Assembly (NCBI GenBank): GCA_038125725.1
Contig: JAYPEK010000047.1
Coordinates: 1-29,699 of the forward strand
Source: TMED8 sp038125725
GTDB lineage: Bacteria; Pseudomonadota; Alphaproteobacteria; Rhodospirillales; Casp-alpha2
Direction: 5' to 3'
Length of the DNA stretch: 29,699 bases
The notes under the pieces are model-generated. The model saw nothing but the letters and a program-made list of their open reading frames with translations. It searched no databases and was not told the DNA's origin. A program made the position numbers and the translations under genes. Positions 14,663 through 21,968 of this stretch are shown piece after piece; positions within the stretch are counted from its first letter, which is position 1, and every line of letters begins with the position of its first letter.

Positions 14663-15759
14663 ACGTCGACGGCACCCCCTTTCGCACCATCTGGCTCGCC
14701 GACGACGGCGAAACCGTGGAGATCATCGACCAGACCCGGCTGCCGCATGAATTCATCGTTGTGCCGCTGAACGGCCTCACCGACGCCTGCGCCGCGATCC
14801 GCGACATGTGGGTGCGCGGCGCGCCCTTGATCGGCGCCACCGCCGCTTACGGCATGGCGCTGGCGATGAACGAGGACGCGTCGGACGCTGGCCTCGCCAA
14901 CGCCTATGACCGGCTCTATGAGACACGCCCGACGGCGGTCAACCTGCGCTGGGCGCTGGACGACCTGAAAGGTTTGCTGACCGGACTTTCCGCCGACAAG
15001 CGCGTCGCGGCCGCCTACGAACGTGCCGCCGAGATCGCCGACGAGGACGTGGAAATCTGCTCCTCGCTCGGCGACAACGGCAAGCCGCTGATCGAAGCCG
15101 CCTGGGAGGCGCGCGGCAAACCCGACCGGGTCAACGTGCTGACGCATTGCAACGCCGGCTGGCTCGCCACCGTCGATTGGGGCACTGCCTTGGCGCCGAT
15201 CTACAAGGCGCATGACGCCGGCATTCCGGTGCATGTCTGGGTCGACGAGACCCGGCCCCGCAACCAGGGTGCGAGCCTGACCGCCTGGGAATTGGGCCAG
15301 CATGGCGTGCCGCACACGGTCATTGTCGACAACGCCGGCGGCCACCTGATGCAGCACGGCCAGGTGGACCTCTGCATCACCGGCACCGATCGCACCGCGG
15401 CGTCGGGGGATGTCTGCAACAAGATCGGCACCTACCTGAAGGCCCTGGCCGCGCACGACAACGGCGTGCCGTTCTACGTGGCGCTTCCCGGCCCGACCAT
15501 CGACTGGACGCTCACGGATGGCGTCCGCGACATTCCGATCGAGCTGCGCGACGGCACGGAAGTGACGGAGATCATGGGCCGCGCGCCGGACGGCAGCGTT
15601 ACCACCGTTCAATTGACGCCGGACGGCACCCAGGCCGCCAACTACGCCTTCGACGTGACGCCGGCGCGGCTGGTCACCGGGTTGATCACCGAGCGCGGCG
15701 TCGCCGAGGCCTCGCAGCCGGGACTGGCGGCGCTCTATCCGGAATTCGCCAGTTCGTGA
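14659..15759 (+). CDS. mtnA: S-methyl-5-thioribose-1-phosphate isomerase
   Basis: The 366-residue enzyme is of the eIF2B-alpha-related family. It isomerises methylthioribose-1-phosphate to methylthioribulose-1-phosphate. The substrate-binding segment MWVRGAPLIGATAAYG (50-65), the catalytic Cys164 in LTHCNAGWLAT and the catalytic Asp244 in TGTDRTAASGDVCNK are all present. NKIGTY near the end is also conserved. The start ATG 14659 overlaps the GNAT stop by four bases. MtnA consumes the product of MtnP from the same run. No mtnB, mtnC, mtnD or mtnK is seen in the window, so the later steps are either elsewhere or follow a shortened route. Confidence 0.95.
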   Translation: MNVDGTPFRTIWLADDGETVEIIDQTRLPHEFIVVPLNGLTDACAAIRDMWVRGAPLIGATAAYGMALAMNEDASDAGLANAYDRLYETRPTAVNLRWALDDLKGLLTGLSADKRVAAAYERAAEIADEDVEICSSLGDNGKPLIEAAWEARGKPDRVNVLTHCNAGWLATVDWGTALAPIYKAHDAGIPVHVWVDETRPRNQGASLTAWELGQHGVPHTVIVDNAGGHLMQHGQVDLCITGTDRTAASGDVCNKIGTYLKALAAHDNGVPFYVALPGPTIDWTLTDGVRDIPIELRDGTEVTEIMGRAPDGSVTTVQLTPDGTQAANYAFDVTPARLVTGLITERGVAEASQPGLAALYPEFASS

Positions 15760-15764
15760 GTAAG

Positions 15765-15789
15765 AAGGCCGCTGGCGCTCAGTGGCCTT
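15765..15789. terminator. Candidate bidirectional hairpin between mtnA and the converging small gene
   Basis: AAGGCCGCT (15765-15773) pairs with AGTGGCCTT (15781-15789) around a seven-base loop, with one G-T pair. It spans the end of the opposing gene at 15779. No T-run follows, so termination strength is doubtful. Confidence 0.4.
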
Positions 15790-16099
15790 CCAAGTCGACG
15801 TAGCCGCGCTCGATGGCATGAGTCAATTCGGCGAAGGCCTTGCGGGCTTCCTCGTAGGCCTCGCGCTGACGGCGAAGATCGTTGATCTCGCCCTCGTCCA
15901 GGGCTTCGCCATGTTCCTTCTCGGCGAACTTGAAGGCGGCTTCCAGATAGCGCGCGCGGAGCCGGGCGACGGAGACGGCAAAAGGCAGGATCTGCCCCTG
16001 GGTCATCGCCGGGATGCGGGTGTGGATGACCTCACGGTTGGCCGCCCTGATGGCGTTCTCCAGTTCCATGAGGAAGCGTTTGGCCTTGTCGATCTCCAT
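15779..16099 (-). CDS. Small helical protein of unknown function
   Basis: I do not recognise a family for this 106-residue protein. It is charged and almost wholly helical. KAKRFLMELENAIRAANREV is followed by a short VIHTRIPAMTQGQILPF break and then long heptad-like helices (FAEKEHGEALDEGEINDLRR and the segment after), suggesting a coiled coil. There is no signal peptide or membrane segment. ATG 16099 has AGGAG eight bases upstream, and third positions are GC-rich as in neighbours, so it is probably a true gene. It is transcribed away from the aldolase gene and converges on mtnA. Confidence 0.75.
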   Translation of the reverse strand: MEIDKAKRFLMELENAIRAANREVIHTRIPAMTQGQILPFAVSVARLRARYLEAAFKFAEKEHGEALDEGEINDLRRQREAYEEARKAFAELTHAIERGYVDLEGH

Positions 16100-16253
16100 G
16101 CGCGCAGCTCCTGATTTGGGTTCGGCATCGGCGCCGATTGCCCAATGATACCACGGATCGGGCGCGGGAAAACAGCGGACCCTCGGGCTTGCGAAAGCCC
16201 CCAGCCTGACGCAAATTGCCCCTTAAGACACCACCGAGTGGGAGCCCGACCCG

Positions 16254-18287
16254 ATGAAAAGCCTTTGGTCCGACAGCGAATCGGCGCGCTACGTGCGCCA
16301 TTACCGCAAACAAGGCGTCAACGCGGACCTGGCGCTTCGCGTCTATACGTCGCGGCTCCTGGGCTCCAACCCCCGCCTGGTGCTGCACGGCGGCGGCAAT
16401 ACCTCGGTGAAAACCCGGCTTCCCGACATCATGGGCGATCCGGTCGACGTCATCTGCGTCAAGGGATCGGGCTGGGACTTGGGCGATATCGAACCGCAGG
16501 GCCTGCCCGCCATGCACCTGGCGCCACTGCAGAAGATGGTCGCCCTCGACGCGCTGTCGGACGAAAACATGGTCAACGCGCAGCGCACGAATTTGTTGGA
16601 CTCGACCTCGCCCAATCCCTCCGTGGAGACGCTGCTGCACGCCTTCCTGCCGCATAAGTTCATCGACCATACCCACGCCAACGCGGTACTGGCGCTTTCC
16701 GACCAGCCGGACGGCGAGAAGATCTGCCACGATCTCTACGGCAAGCGCATGGGCTACGTGCCCTACATCATGCCAGGCTTCGCACTGGCCAAAAAAGCGC
16801 GTGAGGTGTTCAACCAGGACCCCGGCGTCGAGGGCCTGGTGCTGCACAAGCACGGCGTCTTCACCTTCGCCGACACCGCCAAGAAATCCTACGAGCGCAT
16901 GATCCAGGTCTGCACCGAGGCCGAACAACGGATCAAGAAAGGCCGCAAGAAGACCCTGGTGGCGGTGACGCTGCCCAAGCGCGCCGCCAAGGCATCCGAG
17001 ATCGCGCCGATCCTGCGCGGGCTGACGGCGCTGGATGGAAAAGCCATGGCGCTCGATTTCCGCACATCGAAGGCCGTGCGCACCTATGTGGACGGCAAGG
17101 ACATCGGCCGCTACAGCCAACTCGGCACGGTAACGCCGGATCACGTCATCCGCACCAAGCCGTTGCCGCTGATCGTGCCGGCGCCGGAAGCAGGTGGGCT
17201 GGATGCCTGGAAGGCGGCGGCGGAAAAGGCCGTCAGCGACTACGTCCGCGACTACCACGCCTACTTCAAGCGCAACAACAAGATCTCGCCGATCAAGAAA
17301 ACCGAACTCGACCCGATGCCGCGCATCATTTTGGTGCCGGGCGTCGGGCTGTTCGGGCTCGGTAATTCGGCCAAGGCGGCGGCGATCTCGGCCGATCTCG
17401 CGGAGACCAATATCGAGGTAATCTCCAACGCCGTCGCCATGGGCGGCTACCGACCGATCCCCGAGTACGATTTCTTCGACATCGAATACTGGTCGCTGGA
17501 ACAGGCGAAACTGGGCAAGGCCGGCGAGAAGCCGCTGCAGCGCAAGATTGCCGTCGTCACCGGCGGTGGGTCGGGCATCGGCGCGGCGACGGCCAAGGCC
17601 TTCGCCGCCCAGGGTGCCGCGGTGGCGGTGCTGGACCTCGACGCCAAGGCCGCCGAAGCGGTCGCCGGCAAGATCGGCGGCCTCGGGCTCGGCTGCGACG
17701 TCACCGATGCCAAGCAGGTGGCCAAAGCCTTCGATGCCGTCTGCCAGCGGTTCGGCGGCGTCGACATCGCCGTTTCCAACGCCGGCGCCGCCTGGCAGGG
17801 CCGCATCGGCGAGGTCGACGAGAAGGTGCTGCGTCAGAGCTTCGAGCTGAATTTCTGGGGCCACCAGAACGTCGCCCGCGCCGCCGTCGCGGTAATGCGC
17901 AAGCAGGGCCTCGGCGGGTGCCTGCTGTTCAACACGTCGAAGCAGGCGGTCAACCCGGGCCGCGATTTCGGCCCCTATGGGCTGCCGAAAGCGGCGGCAT
18001 TGTTTCTCATGAAACAATACGCGCTCGACTATGGCGCCGAGGGCATTCGCTCCAACGCCGTCAACGCCGACCGCATCCGCTCCGGCCTCCTGACCGACGA
18101 CATGATCAAGAGCCGCTCCAAGGCGCGGGGCCTGAGCGAGGCTAAGTACATGGCCGGCAATCTCCTGGGCCGCGAGGTTACCGCCGAGGACGTGGCGCAA
18201 GCCTTCGTCGAACTGGCCAAGGCGGAAGCCACCACGGCGGCGACGATCACCGTCGATGGCGGCAATATCGAGGCGTCGCTGCGCTGA
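16254..18287 (+). CDS. Bifunctional class II aldolase / short-chain dehydrogenase
   Basis: The 677-residue protein fuses two enzymes. Residues about 20-425 are a class II (RhaD/FucA-like) aldolase with the phosphate-binding HGGGNTS (45-51) and zinc ligands HTH (His139, His141) plus LHKH (198-200). Residues about 430-677 are a short-chain dehydrogenase with TGGGSGIG (436-443), Ser562 and YGLPK (Tyr575, Lys579). Related fusions cleave rhamnulose-1-phosphate to dihydroxyacetone phosphate and lactaldehyde and then oxidise the aldehyde. No rhamnose gene is nearby, while mtnP and mtnA are just upstream, so methylthioribulose-1-phosphate is an alternative substrate, by inference only. The start ATG 16254 has GGGAG upstream. 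The stop abuts the opposing PAS gene's stop. Confidence 0.9.
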   Translation: MKSLWSDSESARYVRHYRKQGVNADLALRVYTSRLLGSNPRLVLHGGGNTSVKTRLPDIMGDPVDVICVKGSGWDLGDIEPQGLPAMHLAPLQKMVALDALSDENMVNAQRTNLLDSTSPNPSVETLLHAFLPHKFIDHTHANAVLALSDQPDGEKICHDLYGKRMGYVPYIMPGFALAKKAREVFNQDPGVEGLVLHKHGVFTFADTAKKSYERMIQVCTEAEQRIKKGRKKTLVAVTLPKRAAKASEIAPILRGLTALDGKAMALDFRTSKAVRTYVDGKDIGRYSQLGTVTPDHVIRTKPLPLIVPAPEAGGLDAWKAAAEKAVSDYVRDYHAYFKRNNKISPIKKTELDPMPRIILVPGVGLFGLGNSAKAAAISADLAETNIEVISNAVAMGGYRPIPEYDFFDIEYWSLEQAKLGKAGEKPLQRKIAVVTGGGSGIGAATAKAFAAQGAAVAVLDLDAKAAEAVAGKIGGLGLGCDVTDAKQVAKAFDAVCQRFGGVDIAVSNAGAAWQGRIGEVDEKVLRQSFELNFWGHQNVARAAVAVMRKQGLGGCLLFNTSKQAVNPGRDFGPYGLPKAAALFLMKQYALDYGAEGIRSNAVNADRIRSGLLTDDMIKSRSKARGLSEAKYMAGNLLGREVTAEDVAQAFVELAKAEATTAATITVDGGNIEASLR

Positions 18288-18821
18288 CTAGCGCCACAAG
18301 GCCTCCCATTCGTGTTTCTTGTATTCGATCAGCAGCAGCGAGACGATGCCACTGACGTTGGCACCGTCCTCCGATAGCGGCATGCGCAACGCCGTTTGGA
18401 ACGTCGTTTCCTCGCCCGGCACCGTGACCCAAAACTGAACAAGACAGGGCTGCTTCTGTTCGACAACGATGCCGTAGCTCCGGTAGCTCACCTGGGTGAA
18501 GCTGCCGGGCGCGTCATCGAAAGTCTTGCCCGTGAGATCGGTACCGAAGATGGGCGTCAGGTGGCTGCCCCAGTAGCGGTAGCGATAAACGCCGCTGACC
18601 AGATCATGGTCGACGACCACCGCGGTCGGCAGATAGGCCAACGGCAGGCGCATGAGATCGAAGTCCGCCCAACGCGGACCGACGCGCCCGGCCGGCGTCA
18701 CCGCGCGCCAATACTCCAGCGCCGGGCGCAGATCGCGCGGTAGATCGTCCAGGGGCCGCAACTCGATTTCCACATGCAGGTCGTCGATGTTGGCGAAGCC
18801 CGATTGTTGATCCTGTCCCAT
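18288..18821 (-). CDS. PAS_5-type PAS domain protein
   Basis: The 177-residue protein matches the alphaproteobacterial PAS_5 pattern: an N-terminal helix region (LPRDLRPALEYWRAVT), GRVGPRWADFDLMRLP, the strand pair VSGVYRYRYWGSHLTPIFG, then DLTGKTFDDAP, and the closing strands of a PAS fold. No output domain (kinase, cyclase, HTH) is attached, so the partner is unknown. ATG 18821 is the likely start; AAGG lies about a dozen bases upstream. It ends exactly where the aldolase gene ends, with no gap. Members of this family are often numerous in a genome and act as stand-alone sensors or adaptors, though specific roles are poorly known. Confidence 0.82.
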   Translation of the reverse strand: MGQDQQSGFANIDDLHVEIELRPLDDLPRDLRPALEYWRAVTPAGRVGPRWADFDLMRLPLAYLPTAVVVDHDLVSGVYRYRYWGSHLTPIFGTDLTGKTFDDAPGSFTQVSYRSYGIVVEQKQPCLVQFWVTVPGEETTFQTALRMPLSEDGANVSGIVSLLLIEYKKHEWEALWR

Positions 18822-19017
18822 GGATCGAACACCTTGTCCCGCCTGCCGACGCCGGGCCGAGGACACGCAGCCGAAGGCCCGCCATCGCGGCCTCAATTCT
18901 AGCATGTTTCGCAGAGCAAAAATATTTCGCCGTCGAAATCGGGGCCAGGAAAAGGGCAAAGCTTGCACACATATTTTCTTGGTCCCTCGCCCTTGCATCA
19001 CCCTCACAACAAGACAA

Positions 19018-19045
19018 TTGACAGGAAACACCGTAGGTATATTAA
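19018..19045 (+). promoter_or_regulatory. Candidate sigma-70 promoter for the methyltransferase/ATP-grasp gene
   Basis: A perfect TTGACA -35 element (19018-19023) is followed by TATTAA (19040-19045) at 16-bp spacing; TATATT (19038-19043) overlaps it at 14 bp. A start near 19052 would leave a leader of about 130 bases. Confidence 0.5.
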
Positions 19046-19052
19046 GCGAATT

Positions 19053-19068
19053 GGGAACCGACGTTCCC
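19053..19068. promoter_or_regulatory. Candidate operator palindrome at the predicted transcription start
   Basis: GGGAAC and GTTCCC flank CGAC, giving six perfectly paired bases in each arm. The site starts about eight bases after the proposed -10 element, where a repressor would block initiation. A leader-RNA hairpin is the alternative. Confidence 0.4.
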
Positions 19069-19180
19069 ATGGCGGCGAGGGTCTCTCTAGGCTTGCGCAA
19101 CCGGTGATCCCGGCGAGGCACCCCAAAAAGTCTCCCTCAATGCATCCATCCAGGATGTTGTAGCGGAGACCTATTTTCTG

Positions 19181-21112
19181 ATGAAACCGACCACGCTGCG
19201 CCCGAAACGGGCGCGGGGCCGCGCGCCCCAACGTTCCCTCGGCCCGATTGCCGATCTGGAAACCCACTTGCCGGACGAATGGTGGCGCAAGCTGTTCAAC
19301 GCGCTTTACGTCAAGACCGACGGCGACGTCGTCGAGAACGCCGCCAACACCACTCGCGAAATCGAATTGCTACTGGACGCCGTCGACATCGATCCCGACC
19401 AGCAGATCCTCGACCTCTGCTGCGGCCAGGGCCGGCATGTGCTGGAACTGGCGCGCCAGGGCTTTCGACACGTTACCGGCGTCGACCGGTCGCGCTATCT
19501 GGTCCGGCTGGCGCGCAAGCGCGCAGCGGCGGAAAAACTCGACGTGGTGTTCAAGGAAGGCGATGCCCGCGCACCCCGCCTGCCCGAAGAATCGTTCGAC
19601 CTGGTTGCCGTTCTCGGCAACTCGTTCGGCTATTTTGCCGACAAACAAGACGACGAGAAGGTTCTGAAGTCGGTCGGCCGGCTGCTCCGCCAGTCGGGCA
19701 CGCTGGTGCTGGACCTCACCGATGGCGCCTGGACACGAACCCATTTCGAGCCCCGTTCCTGGGAATGGATCGATGCCCACCACTTCGTCTGCCGCGAGCG
19801 TTCCCTGGCCTCCGACGGCGAGCGCCTGATTTCGCGCGAGGTCATCGTGCATGACGAAATGGGCGTCCTGGCCGACCAGTTCTACGCCGAGCGCCTGTAC
19901 GAACGCGACCAGGTGTTCCGCTTGCTGGAAACCGCCGGGTTCCGCAACCCCCGCTTCCACGGACAGATCGAAACGCAATCCGAGCGCAATCAGGATCTCG
20001 GGATGATGGCGCAGCGCATGCTGATCAGCGCCGACGCACCGGTGCGCAAACGGCACGCAAAGAAAAAGGCCCGGCCGTTGCAGGTTACAGTGCTGCTCGG
20101 TGATCCCCGGCTGCCGGATCTGGTGAAACGCGAAGGCCATTTCAACGAAGAGGACATGGAAACCATCCACCGCCTGCAAGACGCGTTGGGGGAACTGGAC
20201 GGCTATACCTTCCATTACCTGGACAATCACGCGACCATGAGCCGCGATCTGGGCCGGTTCGGCGGCGATTTGGTGCTCAACCTCTGCGACGAGGGCTTCA
20301 ACAACGACCCGTTCAAGGAGCTGCACGTCACCGCCCAACTGGAGATGCTGGAACTGAAGTACACCGGCGCCGGACCGCAGTGCCTGGCCGCCTGCTACGA
20401 CAAGGGGCTGGTGCGCGCCGTGGCGGCGCAACTGGACATCCCAGTGCCCTTGGAAAGCTACGTGCGCCCGGGCGACCAGGGCGCCACACTGCCTTCTGTT
20501 TTCCCGGCGATCCTGAAACCCAACTTCGGCGATTCCAGCCAAGGCATCACCAAGGACGCCGTGGTTCACGACAAGCAGGCTTTGCTGGCCTACCTGGAAA
20601 GCCTGCGTGCCCTGCTGCCCGACCGCCCGGTACTGGTGCAGGAGTTTCTCCCGGGCAACGAATACAGCGTCGGCATGATCGGCAATCCCGGGCGCGGCCT
20701 GACGGCGCTGCCGATCCTGGAGGTCGACTACAGCGGCCTCGACGCTGGGTTGCCGAAAATCCTCGGTTACGAATCGAAATGGCACCCGGACAGCCCCTAT
20801 TGGAGCGATATCGGTTTCCGCGAACCCAACCTGCCGGAGATCGACCAGGCACGCCTGGTGGATTATTCATCGCGGCTGTTCGAGCGGCTGGGCTGCCGCG
20901 ACTATGCGCGCTTCGATTTCCGCACCGATGCGGAAGGCACCGTCAAACTGCTCGAGGTCAACCCCAACCCCGGCTGGTGCTGGGACGGCAAGCTCAACCT
21001 GATGGCCGCCAACGCCGGCATGCGCTACCCCGACCTGCTGGGCGCCGTGCTGCAGGCCGCGGTTGAACGGGTCGGAAGCTTTGCCGACATGGGCCGCGCG
21101 GACGCCGCCTGA
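19181..21112 (+). CDS. Fusion of SAM-dependent methyltransferase and D-Ala-D-Ala-ligase-like ATP-grasp enzyme
   Basis: The 643-residue product has two enzymatic halves. Residues about 30-285 form a class I methyltransferase with motif I ILDLCCGQG (76-84), VTGVDRS for the acidic ribose contact, and a later LDLTDG strand. A basic linker (RKRHAKKKARP, about 287-299) leads to an ATP-grasp ligase from about 302 to the end. It has the ATP-binding ILKPNFGDSSQGI (Lys446 region) and metal-binding LLEVNPNPGW (Glu592, Asn594, Asn596), as in D-alanine-D-alanine ligase relatives. It may methylate and ligate one substrate, or a carrier-bound peptide; no product is known to me. ATG 19181 has only a distant GGAG. 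It stands alone, with its own promoter and a strong terminator. Confidence 0.85.
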   Translation: MKPTTLRPKRARGRAPQRSLGPIADLETHLPDEWWRKLFNALYVKTDGDVVENAANTTREIELLLDAVDIDPDQQILDLCCGQGRHVLELARQGFRHVTGVDRSRYLVRLARKRAAAEKLDVVFKEGDARAPRLPEESFDLVAVLGNSFGYFADKQDDEKVLKSVGRLLRQSGTLVLDLTDGAWTRTHFEPRSWEWIDAHHFVCRERSLASDGERLISREVIVHDEMGVLADQFYAERLYERDQVFRLLETAGFRNPRFHGQIETQSERNQDLGMMAQRMLISADAPVRKRHAKKKARPLQVTVLLGDPRLPDLVKREGHFNEEDMETIHRLQDALGELDGYTFHYLDNHATMSRDLGRFGGDLVLNLCDEGFNNDPFKELHVTAQLEMLELKYTGAGPQCLAACYDKGLVRAVAAQLDIPVPLESYVRPGDQGATLPSVFPAILKPNFGDSSQGITKDAVVHDKQALLAYLESLRALLPDRPVLVQEFLPGNEYSVGMIGNPGRGLTALPILEVDYSGLDAGLPKILGYESKWHPDSPYWSDIGFREPNLPEIDQARLVDYSSRLFERLGCRDYARFDFRTDAEGTVKLLEVNPNPGWCWDGKLNLMAANAGMRYPDLLGAVLQAAVERVGSFADMGRADAA

Positions 21113-21123
21113 GCGCAAAAGGA

Positions 21124-21149
21124 AACGGCCCCGCCAAGGCGGGGCCGTT
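21124..21149. terminator. Strong bidirectional intrinsic terminator
   Basis: AACGGCCCCGCC and GGCGGGGCCGTT form a perfect 12-bp stem with a two-base AA gap (effective loop CAAG). On the minus strand it is followed by TTCCTTTT, a U-rich tail suited to ending petC. On the plus strand, only CTCATT follows, so it terminates the ATP-grasp gene less typically. Confidence 0.8.
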
Positions 21150-21178
21150 CTCATTCGATCGTCCCGAAAGCGAAGCGA

Positions 21179-21958
21179 TCAGTGGACGTCCTTCCACACC
21201 GCTTTCTTGACGCGGAACAGAAGGCCCGTCAGCACGATCAGGAACAGGATCACCTTAAGGCCCATTGACTTGCGGGCTTCCATTTCCGGTTCCGCCGTCC
21301 AGGCCAGGAAGGTGACCACATCCTTGGCCTGCTGCGCCACGGTGGCCTTGGTTCCGTCCTGGTACTCGATGCCTTCATCGCTCAAGGGCGGTGCCATGGC
21401 GATGACGTGACCGGGGAAGTAATGGTTGTAATTCCCGCCTTCCGGCACGGTGACGCCGGCCGGCGCTTCCTCGTAACCGGTGAGCAGGCCATAAACATAA
21501 TCGGCACCGCCAATGCGCGCCTTGACCATCAACGAAAGATCCGGCGGCGCCTTGCCGTTGTTGGATGCAGCGGCGGCCTTTTCGTTTGGGAACGGCTGCG
21601 GCAGTCCATCAGCGGGAATGCCCGGACGGGTGAACATCTCGCCGTCGTCGTTGGGACCGTCGGTCACTTCCGCTTCCGCGGCGAAGGCCTTGATCTGGTC
21701 TTCGGTGTAACCGAGACCGGCCAGATGACGGAAGTCGACCTGGCGCAGCGAATGGCAGCCGGCGCAGACCTCCCGGTAGACCTGGAACCCGCGCTGGGCG
21801 GCGGACCGTTCGAAGGTGCCGAACAGGCCGGAGAACGACCAATGCTGCTTCGGCGGCTTCGGTGCGCCCCCGGCGGCGTTTGCGGGGCCGGTGACCAGCA
21901 GCACCAGGGCGAAGCCGGCAACGGCGGATTTCATGAGCGTTTTCATGTTGGTTCCCAT
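21179..21958 (-). CDS. petC: Cytochrome c1 of the bc1 complex
   Basis: This 259-residue membrane-anchored cytochrome passes electrons from the Rieske protein to a soluble cytochrome c. A Sec signal (MKTLMKSAVAGFALVLLV, cut near ANA at 28) leads into the mature protein. The heme motif is CAGCH (65-69) and the methionine ligand lies in HVIAMAPPL (Met188). A C-terminal anchor, about 232-255 (LKVILFLIVLTGLLF), is followed by basic residues. ATG 21958 has AAGGAGG upstream; ATG 21946 would also work. It is the last gene of petABC, 10 bases after petB, and ends just before the 21124-21149 terminator. Confidence 0.97.
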   Translation of the reverse strand: MGTNMKTLMKSAVAGFALVLLVTGPANAAGGAPKPPKQHWSFSGLFGTFERSAAQRGFQVYREVCAGCHSLRQVDFRHLAGLGYTEDQIKAFAAEAEVTDGPNDDGEMFTRPGIPADGLPQPFPNEKAAAASNNGKAPPDLSLMVKARIGGADYVYGLLTGYEEAPAGVTVPEGGNYNHYFPGHVIAMAPPLSDEGIEYQDGTKATVAQQAKDVVTFLAWTAEPEMEARKSMGLKVILFLIVLTGLLFRVKKAVWKDVH

Positions 21959-21968
21959 GACCCCCTCC

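Larger units (their letters stand above)
18822..19180. other. Divergent intergenic region upstream of the methyltransferase/ATP-grasp gene
   Basis: About 360 bases contain no credible gene. The part next to the PAS gene is GC-rich; 18900-19050 is AT-richer and contains the candidate promoter and palindrome listed separately. A leader of about 130 bases would precede the ATG at 19181. Confidence 0.6.

Noticed and set aside
19053..19068. Palindrome as a LexA box
   Set aside because: The alphaproteobacterial LexA site is a direct GTTC-N7-GTTC pattern; this is an inverted GGGAAC/GTTCCC with a four-base centre.
18820..19107. Plus-strand 95-codon frame in the gap before the methyltransferase fusion
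   Set aside because: It has no ribosome site or recognisable composition and spans the promoter and palindrome.
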